Positions 1-10,255 of a stretch of 64,000 nucleotides of DNA are shown in pieces. The notes under the pieces were generated by a model. It worked only from the letters and a program-made list of their open reading frames with translations, was not told the DNA's origin and made no database searches. Origin of the DNA: Lindgomyces ingoldianus (taxonomy: Eukaryota; Ascomycota; Dothideomycetes; Pleosporales; Lindgomycetaceae); assembly GCF_010093535.1 (NCBI RefSeq), contig NW_022985162.1, positions 2,206,637 to 2,270,636 of the forward strand, read 5' to 3'. A program made the position numbers and the translations under genes. How positions within the stretch are numbered: the first letter of the stretch is position 1; each line of letters starts with the position of its first letter.

Positions 1-298
1 AGTCTTGAGCGAGGCTTTGCCCAATCTTCTTCTTCAGCAGATTGGCCTGGACAAGATCATGGAGAGGGTAAGTATCTCACTGTCAAGCATCAAGCTTTCG
101 TTAACTTCTGAAGGTGCCCGATAATTACCTACGTGCCATCTTCGGCAGTTATCTAGCTAGTCGATTTGTGTATGGCTATGGGATCTCAGCCAGCCAATTT
201 GCGTTCTTTGACTTGTAAGCTCTTCAATTAGCCTTGCGTTGGCCACCGACTGACATTCTCCCAGCATGAACAAGCGCATGGCGAAGCTGAAAGCCTGA
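1..298 (+). CDS. GDH2: NAD-specific glutamate dehydrogenase, C-terminal end (partial)
   Basis: Only the last 3 exons are present: 1-67, 114-214 and 265-298, joined across introns 68-113 and 215-264 that both have GT-AG ends. The spliced peptide runs from SEALPNLLLQQIGLDKIMER into VPDNYLRAIFGSYLASRF and ends MNKRMAKLKA before a TGA at 296-298. This matches my memory of the conserved C-terminus of the large fungal NAD-dependent glutamate dehydrogenases, which convert glutamate to 2-oxoglutarate plus ammonium in nitrogen catabolism. The rest of the gene lies left of the window, so the catalytic core cannot be checked. The exon structure is firm. The family name rests on about 65 residues. Confidence 0.75.
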
Positions 299-1352
299 GG
301 AGCTTCCGTTTAATTCGGTCGATGGTGTTCCATGGGTTTGAGGGCTGATCCTCATAGGGGTGAGGATGTAAGGTCTGTTTCCGGAGCAAGTTCGGTGTTT
401 GGTTGAATGGACGAAAAGTTCGGAAAAGTACAAGGTTCTCTGCGAAAGCAGTGCCGGGAGCCTCTTCTAACATGCTTCCTAATTCTAGTGCGACTTGCTA
501 TTCGATGACTTAGATTTATGGAACCAGAACCAGAAAATGGTTGGCGCATACGAGTGTTCATGTTTCAATTTGGTGTGGGATGATGAGATGGATGGAAAGG
601 TGGGCGGCTATTCAGATCGACGGGAATGTAAACGCAATCCAACCAATTTATTTTCCTTGCAAAAAGACTTCTAAGGAAAGAATTGCCTAGCCAACAAATA
701 CGTATGCAACACCTCGTCCCAATTCCACTTGTCATTGGCCGGACTTTGGAGGTTTGTTGTTGTGAAACGGGCTGCGCTTGAATACGCCTCTCTGCCTTCC
801 CCCTCCTTTCAAAGTTCAAGAGATCCCCAACCTCCTCTCATCCTCCGTCCCCAAAACAACGCACAACAAGACCGTCGCTTTTCACCCACACCACCCAATT
901 TCTTGCGCTTTGAGCAGAAATCGAGTCGCGCACTCTTACAAAAAGGTATGCAGTTATTTTTTTGGTGTTTGAAAGCGCGTGCGCGCGCTTTGTTTTGAAA
1001 TGTTGCCGGTCGCAATCCCACGCGCCCACGTCACTCGTGCTTCGGACGAGGAGGAGAAAGATCTTGAGCGCGTCGCGCGCTCTGCACAGTATTCTGTCTC
1101 TTCCTAGTCTCTTCGCAGTCGCTGTATTTTCTTCTAGTGGTTTTCCTGCGCGTGGAGAAGTTTTAGCTTTGTTTACAGCTGCCCATATTCCGAGCTGCCA
1201 CAGGACAGGGCTAACTGCACTCCACTCCAGCTCCCACACACATACACATACACCACACGCGCAACTTACTCCCGCGCATTTTGTCACCCCACAAACTCGC
1301 GCTCAGAATCTCCACTCAAATTTTCAACACCTTTTTCAACAACTCAGTCGAA
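299..1352. other. Intergenic region with long pyrimidine-rich leader/promoter
   Basis: There is no convincing coding sequence here. The right half is rich in C and T and contains a CACACA-type stretch near 1235-1260, just ahead of the next ATG. A donor-like AAAAGGTATGC near 943-952 could start an intron in the 5' untranslated region of the next gene, but I could not identify its acceptor with confidence. The left part should hold the 3' untranslated region of the glutamate dehydrogenase gene. Confidence 0.5.
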
Positions 1353-1786
1353 ATGGCCACTACCCGCGCCAAAACTGGCAACAGCAAGCCGCGCGTCTTC
1401 GCGCATGTCGAGGAGGTCGTTGCACCTAAGAAATCTACCAAGGCTAATACGAGTAAGCCTCGTGCTAAGAAGGTGACGACGGGTAGGGTTGAGAAGAAGA
1501 AGCCAGCGCCTGCGACCAAGAAAGCACCGCCCAAAAAGAGCGCGCCAAAGGCCGCAAAGGCGAAGGTTGAGGGCAAGCTGGAGAAGGTTAAGGGTGAGGT
1601 TGAAGGGAAGCCAGGGAAGAAGGTATGTTTGATTTTGTTCTGCTTGCTTGTGTTTGCGCGGAGGCGAATGATGTGCTTGCGCGTGTGTAGATGTGGATAT
1701 TATGTTTGCTGATGTATTGACAGGCTGCGGGCACCAAGAAAGCCGCTACCACCAAGAAGGCCACTCCAAAGACCAAGAAGGCATAG
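1353..1786 (+). CDS. Small lysine/alanine/proline-rich basic protein (H1-tail-like)
   Basis: Two exons, 1353-1622 and 1724-1786, flank an intron of 101 nt (GTATGT...ACAG) and give 110 residues. The protein starts MATTRAKTGNSKPR. After about residue 25 it consists almost only of K, A, P and T, with repeated KKA, PKK and TKKA motifs, ending KATPKTKKA. There is one acidic patch near residues 70-85 (EGKLEKVKGEVEGK). The composition resembles the tails of linker histones and other nucleic-acid-binding basic proteins, but there is no winged-helix globular domain, so I do not call it histone H1. The second exon keeps the same composition in frame, which supports the intron. A nuclear or nucleolar role is inference from charge alone. 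Confidence 0.75.
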
Positions 1787-2706
1787 ACGACGCGTTGTGT
1801 GCCTTTCTAGACATGCTTCCCTGTCTTCCTTGCTATTTTAGTGTGCTTTCCTTCCATCTCCTCCCATCCCATCGCTTGGCTAGGGCACACATGTCACATC
1901 ATCCAATTTGGTGCTATCTCAACGACTTCAGCTACCTACATTGGACAAGCATCCTGTTCATTATTCTCTGTCTATCATACCATAGGCCCGACGGACAGAG
2001 GCCCAGGACCCCGGGCCAGCTTCATGCCCATATATCCCATACAATCCAGTGCGACCCATTTATCTATTTCCTCTCTTTCCTTTGTTCTCTCTCTCTCTCG
2101 CTCTCTCGCTCTCTGCGGCTTTCTACACGGTTATGACGACGGAATCCTCTTATCACGATCAAATCACATCATCGATACCTTTTCTCTGTTGGTATATGCA
2201 ATGCAGCGCGGGGTTGAGGGAGACTTCATGCTGTCTCTCGCGGGTGTAGTAAGGGAAGTGTGTACGATACCCGGGGCTTGCTTTGCTATCTTGCTGTGTT
2301 GTTTTTGCTTCGTCCGCGTCGGGTCCCGTTCAATTCCAGTTTTACCTAGGTATCTTTAGGCTGGATGCGCGGGACGGGACTAAATTATGAGCAAGGTTTT
2401 TTGGCTTAATTATGAGGCGGAGGGTTGCGGGCGAACTTGGAATGGAATGAATGGGGTTTTTTCTTCGAGATGTGTGTGAGTTACGTGACTGTGCGCGACT
2501 GTGAGTTAAACTGCCAGGCAGCAAGGAGGCTCAGGCTCCTTCTCTATGCCAAGTGTGCTGGCTGGCCTATGTTCAAGGCCCTCTCTTCGGACTCCTACAG
2601 TCAAGACCAGTGTTCGATGTGAATAAGCGCTCTCTAGGCTGAAACTCAAACCCGTGGATGAGGAATTATATTTCTACACTTATTCCAGTACTGTAGTAGA
2701 GGCGTG
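1787..2706. other. Intergenic region, convergent 3' ends
   Basis: This lies between the end of the basic-protein gene and the 3' end of the leftward pseudokinase-like gene. I see no supported gene. It contains the CT-rich tract annotated separately at 2067-2115. The region should hold both 3' untranslated regions. Confidence 0.5.
2067..2115. repeat. CT-dinucleotide-rich low-complexity tract
   Basis: A pyrimidine stretch made of (CT)n runs interrupted by G, downstream of the basic-protein gene. It is a simple-sequence microsatellite, probably in its 3' untranslated or flanking DNA. Confidence 0.8.
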
Positions 2707-4572
2707 TTAAACTAGACCGGCGCCTTGCAACGTTAACTCTCGCAGACAGTCTTCAAGTTGACACACAACATCCTCATAGAAAGCTCGTTGGAGTTCTTCT
2801 TTCCTAAGATCCGACTCCACGCCCTCGAATTTGAAAAGTAGACAACGTGAAACGATGTCACCGTAACGACTTCCGAGAGCCTCTGTGACGATGCCCTCAT
2901 TATTGTATTTCAAAGCCGCAAGAAACTCTTTCGTTTCATAGTCGTGGTCGCCGGGAATCACTGAAGTATCGATAGGCTTTCCAGTAGCGATTTCTAGAAG
3001 AATAACCCCAAGTGCATATATCTGATAGTTCTTGACTAAGCTACGAACTGCACCACTCCTTTCTTCTTCGCCGTGACATGGTCCTTTGATATGCGGAGTT
3101 ATGACGCACTTTTCGGGGGAAAGGTGAGTAAGAAAGAATCGGACATTACTACTCGCCCAGCGGTCTTTGACACCAAGCCAAGGGGACGGATATAGTCGTA
3201 GTAGGGAGAGTGAGAGCACGTAAGCGAGCCGTAGCCTTTGATATGGATACATGACTTGAGTTTTGATGTAGTCATGAGATGGCACGTCCGATAAGATGCG
3301 ATCTAAAGAGTCTGAGTTTCTGGCCACTTCAGCCGAGTGGTCCGAAACGTGCACTTCGTATGTATACATCTCCTGATATAATAGATAGCCTAGGGTTCGT
3401 TGGCTCTCTTCGGTATCGTCTTTGGACCAATCTAGTCGCTGCAGAGCCGAGCAAAGATCGTCAATAGATCGAGCTTCAAGTGACTCATTCTTGGGTACAG
3501 CTGAGGCCGAGCTCTCCTTGTCCCCAGTCTCTTTGCCGTTCTCGCCGTTGGATCCCAGATGCTCCGTCAGCGAAGGGTTTTCCAAGATCATTGAGCGCCT
3601 TGTCCGGGGACGCTCTTCCAGGAGAGGAATCTGGTCGTCCGAAACTTTTCGCTTCATAGGATTTCTAGAATTGGTTTCAAAAGAAGTCAAATCGATATGC
3701 CAACAAGCGGTGAGGTCAGAGGAGGGATGAACATAAAACGCGACCTTAAAATCCGAGCGTGGGTCATCTAGGAGCTTATTTGGCCTAGAAGTTGTCATAT
3801 AGTCAAGCGCAAGATCGACTCCATGGCCAGAGCAGGTACACTTCCCGCATGCTGAGGTAAGGGCGTGATATAGGTGTGTATGACGGATGTGTAAGCCTGA
3901 TACCCTTTCAAATGGAACCAAAGGCGAAGCCTTATATGCTGGTTTCTTTCGGTTCTTCCGTATCTCATTCGCAAACTTGTATAAAGTGTTGTTATTCTTG
4001 TTGATATCGTCGAGCAACGACTCTATCCTCGCCTTTTTGGAAATGGCCCAGCTGGACTGCTGCAAATGACCCAACACAACTTTAGCTAAGCGGCTTGGAC
4101 GATCTCCCTTCGATTGGGATGCGCTAGATCTCTTTGAGCGCTCCTTTTCCTGGTAATTAGCTCCTTGATTCTACAGTGATAGAAACCTGCGCACCTCAAC
4201 GGCTCGAAAGACATCCTCTATCTCCATCAACGCTTTCTTAGCGAGATCAATATTGGCATTAATTGCTTCTGAGATGTCTAGATCATCGTTGAAGATCAAG
4301 CCTAGCTTCTTTTGCATAGCTTTATCCTTCCAGAGCCGATGCTCATTGTGATCCAGCATCTCTGTGACGGAATTTCTATCCAGTAAACCAGAGAAGAGCA
4401 CGCGAATCGAGACCCTGAACATGTTGGCTTCTATCTTGTGCAGTTTCTGTAGTCTCGAGATCTGGGAATCTGCACTGCGATATGCGCGAAGAAGGTTGCT
4501 GACCGTTGCATAGCTAGCCTGGGCGACGGGGATTGCGCCTAGGACAAGGCCCGCGATTTCGATTCCTGACAT
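2707..4572 (-). CDS. DUF7580-like fungal protein with degenerate kinase-like C-terminal half
   Basis: Two exons, 4572-4195 and 4149-2707, give 606 residues. The 45-nt intron (4194-4150, GTGCGC...TACCAG, with GCTAAT as branch point) contains the only in-frame stop, so splicing restores one frame. The N-terminus MSGIEIAGLVLGAIPVAQAS is the hydrophobic-helix start typical of DUF7580 and related fungal helical-domain proteins. The C-terminal third has NYQIYALGVILLEIATGKPI, resembling helix F of protein kinases, and RLRLAYVLSLSLLRLYPSPWL nearby resembles helix E. I find no HRD, DFG or glycine loop, so it is probably a pseudokinase-like fold without phosphotransfer activity. The function is unknown. 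It is divergent from the zinc-finger gene at 4770, with under 200 bp between the start codons. Confidence 0.8.
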
Positions 4573-4769
4573 TTTGAATGGACATCACACTCCTGCCAGC
4601 TCTGAAAGACTGGAGAAATCGAGAAGCTGAGACGAGCAGGCCGAGGAGAAGGAGGCTTATGCACGGAGTGGTTCGCACAGCCCCGCATCACGTGATATGT
4701 CGGCTGAACCTTAGTTTCCACATTTCCATGAAAGTGGATAAGGTTAACGTCCTTGCAAGCGCTATCCTA
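4573..4769. promoter_or_regulatory. Shared divergent promoter of the DUF7580-like and acuF-like C2H2 genes
   Basis: Only 197 bp separate the two start codons of oppositely directed genes, so both promoters and leaders must lie here or overlap the coding regions. If the upstream ATG at 4728 is used for the rightward gene, the gap falls to 155 bp. Shared control is inference from the geometry. Confidence 0.6.
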
Positions 4770-7100
4770 ATGGCGACCGAAAAAGAAACGCTTCTTGTTA
4801 ATCTGATCAGAGGCCTTAGTAGCGCCATTCTTAATTCTATTTCAGACCTTATCCCCACGCTCCAAGACAAGACTCAAGCTTCCCAACTATGTCGAGAATC
4901 TCAGCGCTTGCTGATATGGGGCAATGACCTGGGAATTAGGGTTGGAGAGGTAGAGAAACTTCTAGAAGGCGAGGACGAGTTGCAATACAGTATTGTGACG
5001 CTACATATGATGATTGCCCAAAGCCTAATCACTGCTGGTGCGTTTTTGCTATCTTCTTCTTCCTCAAGGTCACTCATGGTATAGAAAAATGCGTTAGACA
5101 CCACACGGGCCATAATTCGGTGGGCGAAGCTACACAGGAGGAGTTTCAGACACCTCTCCAGGTGGCATTGACGACCCTTGAGAATCGGTACCCTGAGTTT
5201 GCAGACAGCTTCTCTACGACTGGAATATCGACCCGTACGCATTCTATTAATGTGAGCGATGGGTCACCCAACAACGCCTCCGACTTGTCGCGAAATATTA
5301 GAACGGACGAACTGAACGAGAGTTTAGCGGAAGTAACCGCAACAATTGACCGCCTATTGCGCCTCGCTCCATTTTTAGAACAGTATATGAAAACAAAAGC
5401 CGACGAAACTGTGCCTAAATCGAACAATCGCATATCAGAATTAGGTAGAACAGAAGCTGAAGTATACATTGACCGTATACTTACACGGTTTCCACAAGCC
5501 TCCCATGAACACGTTCGAACAATTGCAGATTCGAGGCTCTCTCGAATGAAGGCACTGTACTCGCAGAGTCATCAATGTTCTCATTCAACTAAGGAATTCG
5601 ACGCTGAGAGTAAGCTCGAAATTGCTGGAAGTGATCACAAAATTACGTCACAAGGATCTATTTCCGACTCAGAATTAGCAAAATACTTGGAGTCGATTGA
5701 ACAGACCATTCTTGATGATACTGAAATACCATTTCCAAGCTTACCGAAAAGCGGTGAAAAGGGAGATGGGGAAGCCGATTGTGGTATATGTGGCAAGAAA
5801 ATACGAATTGAGCAAGGAACCCGGAAGTGGAGGTGAGTTTTTCGTAATAAAGTCGGTTCGAAATTGCGTCTCTTATTGATAAAGCTATAGATCGCATATT
5901 GTTGAGGACTATAGGCCTTATATATGCCTTGAAAAACACTGCCCCTATGGTGTCGCCTTGTTCAGTCATCTGCTAGATTTCCACGACCATTCGAAGGTTT
6001 CCCACGGTACAAAATTACGGTGGACTTGTAAACTCTGCGGATCAAAAACATTTGCTGCAAGGTCTCAGCTGCAATACCACTCAGAAACAGTTCACTATAT
6101 TCCGGCAGATGCAGCTATAGGGCTATGCGAACTGTGGCAAGAAGAAATTCCCACCCAGGAAGGAGAGACGGAGTGCTTTTTCTGTAGCGAGGGTTATGGA
6201 AGCCAGCCCTATGCGAGGATAACTCATTTGGCTCGCCATATGATAGAAATCGCTCTACTAAATCCTGTTCCAGTCCCCGAAAAGGAAACAGCTAACTGGA
6301 AACGATTAATTGACCCAGAGATGAGCAGTAGTTTACCTTTACTTCCAAAATCAATCCCAGTGGACTACACACATAAGGCGGAGCTTCAATCAAGACCTTT
6401 TCATTTTCTTGAAGACACTTTTCCGCTTTCGAATGTCTCCCCGCGTACTACCGCCGCGGAGGATTTTAAAGTCGCCGCAACACCGCCGCAGGGAGGGTTG
6501 GAAGAACAGAACGAGGCTGACATACCTCATAGCCCTGCAACCAGTGCCGGCTTCACCCTGGAAGAGTTACATAGTGACGACGACGATTGCCTTATTCCAT
6601 TTCAGCAGCCAACATCTATCGAAGAACCCGATGACCAAGATCCTACGAGAGTGGCCGAGGAACCGACTCCTATTAGCAAACTCGAACATCTTTGCGATAT
6701 CTCAGACGGCTCTGACGAGGAAGAACAACAGCGGGTGTACCGGAGGAAGAAGAAACGTTGGAGTGCCGGCATATTCAAACGAAGCTATAGCCAAAGTGTC
6801 GAAGCCGATTCCGACGAGGACGACTTTGGCGAGTCTCTCGAATCTCATGACGTCGGGTCATCTGCTAGGAGGCTGCGGCGAAGGGTGAGAGGGCCTGGTG
6901 ACCGCTCATCGCTTATATTTGAGGACATGGGACTCTCTATTGCGAATAATATTGCAGAAGTTGAGGAGCCGCAGTCAGAGCGAATATATCTACCAAAGGG
7001 GCCACCGTCAATTCCTTCTGATGATGACAATTTCACATTAGATCAGCTGCCTTTCTGGACGGTCTCAGAACCTATGGACCTGGAAATTGATTCGTCGTAG
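4770..7100 (+). CDS. acuF-like C2H2-type zinc-finger domain protein
   Basis: Three exons, 4770-5037, 5085-5832 and 5891-7100, give 741 residues. Introns of 47 nt (GTGCGT...TATAG) and 58 nt (GTGAGT...CTATAG) keep frame. An in-frame ATG at 4728 would add 14 residues. The N-terminal helical part contains RLLIWGNDLG, typical of fungal acuF-like C2H2 proteins. The Cys/His module spans about residues 321-465: CGICGKK, a C-x5-C pair, CKLCGSK followed by HSETVH, CFFC, and the family hallmark HLARHMIEIALLNP. The C-terminal 270 residues are acidic and disordered, with runs of D and E and a basic RRKKKRW patch. The family is common in Pezizomycotina and its role is not established; regulation or recognition are possibilities. 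The module identification is good, but the molecular function is unknown. Confidence 0.82.
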
Positions 7101-7622
7101 ACCGGATTCACCTTACTAGTTCTTGAATCCCAGTTAGGGCTTGTTGCTCCTGTTCTTTTTCCTTGCAATTAGTTACATATTAAAAGCATGATTCCATTGA
7201 AAATAGTGTCTAAGGCTATACTCAAGCTTTTAGGAGAGCTATTAGAGTGCAGTTCTTTTGATACTGAGGAAATAATATTTTACTCAATAATACTAAATAT
7301 TGCCTCCGACTTCGCAAAGTAGTAGCAGAAGAATTGACATGCATACTGTAAGCTTAAAAAAGGGCTAATTAATTTTACTCGTGATTTCTATACTATGAAA
7401 CTGTTTTATTAGTTAAGAAACGTTCCCAGATTTGTTGGCTTACAAACCTCCATATCTTGCAACTTTGCCTACAAAAGTACCGGGTTATAACCCAACACAA
7501 TATGATTTATGGGGAACCGGGTGGCTGTAGCCGCTCTCCCTCATCACTATCAAAACACTGATCTCAAGAAAGTAACTTAAGTTCTTTTCCCATTTCCTGA
7601 TAATATGCTACGCTACGCTTCG
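7101..7622. other. AT-rich convergent intergenic region
   Basis: This lies between the 3' ends of the C2H2 gene and RFT1. The middle, about 7200-7420, is clearly AT-rich, with runs such as ATAATATTTTACTCAATAAT. No ORF or structured RNA is evident. It should hold both polyadenylation regions. Confidence 0.55.
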
Positions 7623-9275
7623 CTACCTTCTCCTTCGTTCCTCCTTCCGCTCCTCTCTCTCTGGCTTCACCATCCCCCAACACTCTCGCAAAAACCCTCT
7701 TTCAGCAGCGCCCACCACCACCACCAACGCCACCGCAAACACGCCCACATACGCTAACTCGCCTACCAAACCATATTTCCCCAAAACCTTTGGCTTCGGA
7801 CTCATTTTCAACAAACTCGGCACCACAACCGCAGCAGCCGTGCTATACATACTTGGCAACGCATCCTTCATCCTAAATTCGAGTCCTCGCTGGGTGAAAA
7901 ACCGCTTAATAAACCAGCAATTCCACAAAATCCTAAGCCCCATATTGACCGTATTCGCTGCAACAACACCACTCCCACCCCACCCCAACACTGCAATGAA
8001 AACCCACGCACTACCAGCGAAACACGCGAAGAAAGCTCCCATGGATAGGGACTGTGTGTGCAGCTCGGCGTTGGTGGCGACGGCGGCGACGAAGGCTTCG
8101 GTTACGCCATTGAGGGCGAGGAACGGAATGTAGTAGCAATAGGTTGCGAGGACGGCGGGTGCGGAGGTGGTAGACCAAGATTTGCCGGCGACGAGGGAGA
8201 GGAGGGGAGAGGACAGGGGGGGTCCGAGGGTAAGGGCGAAAAGGGAGAGGAGGAGGTAGAGGTGAAGAATTGTGTGAAGGATTGTACGGGATTGAGTTAG
8301 GGGTTGGGTTTGGGGTGGGGATTGGGGATTGGAATCGTGAGGTTGAGGTTGAGGTTCAAGGGTTGGGGTTGGAGGGATATCGGCGCATAGTTTGGCGAAT
8401 AGATTCCGGCTGCTTTCTTCAATAGGCTGGAACAGCATGCGCGCGATCAGACCGCCGTAGTTGGATGCTAGAGCGTAGGCGCCTTGGTCGGAGAGTGATG
8501 CCAACGTCGTAATAAGCAGAGAATCTCCCTGGGTTAAGATATACTTCAGTCCCGATTGAAGTGTAAGAGATCCTGTTAACCTCAAGAGTGGTGCTGAGAA
8601 ATAGTTGAGCAACATCGGAACCCCCTCGGTCCCCGGCACCTGCTTCAATAATAGAGAGAACTGTGCCGACCGAGCAACCGGCCACATCCTCCAAACATAC
8701 ACCCCAAGCAACGCTCCCGCATACCCCAACTGCCCAACTGCAAACGGCAAAACGCCTACATCAACACCAGCCCAGCTTCCCCAGATCGCAACCCCACATG
8801 TTCCGAAGCACCGGAGCAGGGTCGCAGTGCTCTCCGCAGACGCGCGGATCTTATACAGCAATTTCTGCTGCACAGCCGCAAACGCGGGCTCTGTCAACAA
8901 CTCTACAAAAATCGCTAGACAGTACAAATTCAATGCATCAACAAAATATGGTACATGTGGCGTCTCCCGAGACAGCCAGAGGAATGCAAGGCTGTAGATT
9001 AGGGGGATGCCGAAGAAGATAGAGAGGTAGGAGAGGTTGATGACAGATTGAAGACTGGGGGCTTGGCGTTGTAAGGCCACGCGAAGTGATTCTCGGGCGA
9101 AGTAGAGTACGGAGATAGAAAAGAGTTCGAGTTGTGCTGAGATGCCTAGAAGTTCGGGGGATAGGAAGCGGAGAAGGATTTGGTTGACGATGAAGGTTAG
9201 GGCGCGGGAGAGGACTTGAAAGAGGATGAGGAATGTGGCGCCTTTGGCGGAGGAGGAAAGGATTTTGGAGGACAT
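7623..9275 (-). CDS. RFT1: RFT1, oligosaccharide-lipid translocation protein of the ER
   Basis: An intronless 550-residue multi-pass membrane protein. The N-terminus [20 protein letters not shown] followed by [13 protein letters not shown] is the diagnostic RFT1 start (MOP/MATE-like fold), and further hydrophobic segments continue to near the C-terminus, which ends in a basic tail rich in R, E and K. RFT1 is needed for Man5GlcNAc2-PP-dolichol to become available in the ER lumen for N-glycosylation; whether it is itself the flippase is debated. A low-complexity P/Q/T-rich insert (about residues 300-325, DNA 8300-8380) sits in a loop between membrane segments. It shares a promoter of about 290 bp with the GNAT gene to the right. 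Length is normal for fungal RFT1. Confidence 0.96.
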   Translation of the reverse strand: MSSKILSSSAKGATFLILFQVLSRALTFIVNQILLRFLSPELLGISAQLELFSISVLYFARESLRVALQRQAPSLQSVINLSYLSIFFGIPLIYSLAFLWLSRETPHVPYFVDALNLYCLAIFVELLTEPAFAAVQQKLLYKIRASAESTATLLRCFGTCGVAIWGSWAGVDVGVLPFAVGQLGYAGALLGVYVWRMWPVARSAQFSLLLKQVPGTEGVPMLLNYFSAPLLRLTGSLTLQSGLKYILTQGDSLLITTLASLSDQGAYALASNYGGLIARMLFQPIEESSRNLFAKLCADIPPTPTLEPQPQPHDSNPQSPPQTQPLTQSRTILHTILHLYLLLSLFALTLGPPLSSPLLSLVAGKSWSTTSAPAVLATYCYYIPFLALNGVTEAFVAAVATNAELHTQSLSMGAFFACFAGSAWVFIAVLGWGGSGVVAANTVNMGLRILWNCWFIKRFFTQRGLEFRMKDALPSMYSTAAAVVVPSLLKMSPKPKVLGKYGLVGELAYVGVFAVALVVVVGAAERGFLRECWGMVKPEREERKEERRRR

Positions 9276-9567
9276 GGTAGAAGGTTCATGAACCGGGAGA
9301 ATGGGTTACTACGGAGAAGGTTCTTGGTCCATTGAGATGTGATGGTGTTGCCGAGTCTGGCAGATATGTTGATGCGGTGTGCTTCAAAGTTGCCGTGGTT
9401 GAAGTCTCAGTCCGAAAACGGCTAGCGTATTTCCTGACCTTGGATGTTTGGACACGGGATGGGAGCCTAAAACCAGTGTATTCAAAGCCCATGACTCTTG
9501 AGTCCACGACCTCTACACCGCAATACGATGGACTCAAGCATCAATTTTTCTCTGAACTTTAGTGAAA
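9276..9567. promoter_or_regulatory. Shared divergent promoter of RFT1 and the GNAT acetyltransferase
   Basis: The 292 bp between the RFT1 start codon (9275, minus strand) and the GNAT start codon (9568, plus strand) must carry both promoters. No clear TATA box or known operator was recognised. Confidence 0.5.
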
Positions 9568-10255
9568 ATGGTAGTCGTCGATCCAAGCATTATCGCGAGG
9601 TCTGAGAGGCTGCTCATCAGGCCTCTTGTCATGGACGATGCGGAAGACATTGTATTAATGCGGTCCAACCCGGAAGTTATGAAGCATACGTATGGAGCCC
9701 GAGTCCTTAAATTCAACTTGTGATTTGTGACTGACTATGGAATGGAATATCAGACCCTTGAAACCCACCAACGACATCGAAAAGTCTAAAGAATGGATCC
9801 AGGGCTGTCACGACCGTGAAAACTGCTGGAACTTTTGCATCGAGCTCCTTCCCTCCTCATCCTCATCCTCATCCCCAACTCCAACTCCAACTCCCATCAC
9901 AGGACCCCGCGTCATCGGCATGATTGGAGCCGTTCGTGCCCCTGAAGTGGGATATATGCTGAACCACAATTACTGGGGCAAGGGAATTGCAACAGAAGCT
10001 CTTCGAGCTTTCATGCCGCTGTTCTGGAACCATTATTCTGGCGGCAAACAAGGCAGGTTTGAGTATGCAGAAGCTCATACGGACCCGGAGTTGGTTTCGA
10101 GCCAGAATGTGCTGAAGAAGGCCGGGTTTGAGTTGTTCGAGGTTAGGGAGAAGGATTTTGAGAATCCGATTTTGGGGTTGAGGGATACTATGGTGTTTAG
10201 GATGGTGAGACCGGGGAGTGGTAATGGGGAGAGGGCTCCTGCTGCAGCATCCTAG
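9568..10255 (+). CDS. GNAT-family N-acetyltransferase (RimJ/RimL type)
   Basis: Two exons, 9568-9689 and 9754-10255, give 207 residues. The 64-nt intron (GTATGG...ATCAG) has CTGAC as a branch candidate. The N-terminus has the usual RimJ-like opening: SERLLIRPLVMDDAEDIVLM then NPEVMKHT. Motif A is the acyl-CoA-binding segment EVGYMLNHNYWGKGIATEAL, in which the W-G-K-G-I-A-T-E-A core is typical of the Acetyltransf_3 group. The later HTDPELVSSQNVLKKAGFEL matches the conserved N-x-x-S-x-x-V-L-x-K-x-G-F region. A Ser/Pro/Thr microsatellite encodes a flexible insert at about residues 75-95. The substrate cannot be told from sequence; small molecules or protein N-termini are both possible. Confidence 0.9.
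9854..9897 (+). repeat. Coding microsatellite (TCATCC then CAACTC units)
   Basis: Short tandem units inside the GNAT gene encode a Ser run followed by Pro-Thr repeats. The reading frame is kept because the units are multiples of three. It is a likely length-variable loop. Confidence 0.75.

Noticed and set aside
838..1287. 149-codon minus-strand ORF upstream of the basic-protein gene
   Set aside because: It is composed of complements of the CT/CA-rich leader, begins with a low-complexity Cys/Val run, and shows no domain or splice support.
4171..4173. In-frame stop suggesting the DUF7580-like gene is a pseudogene
   Set aside because: A 45-nt intron with acceptable donor, branch and acceptor removes it and keeps frame, and the rest of the gene is intact.
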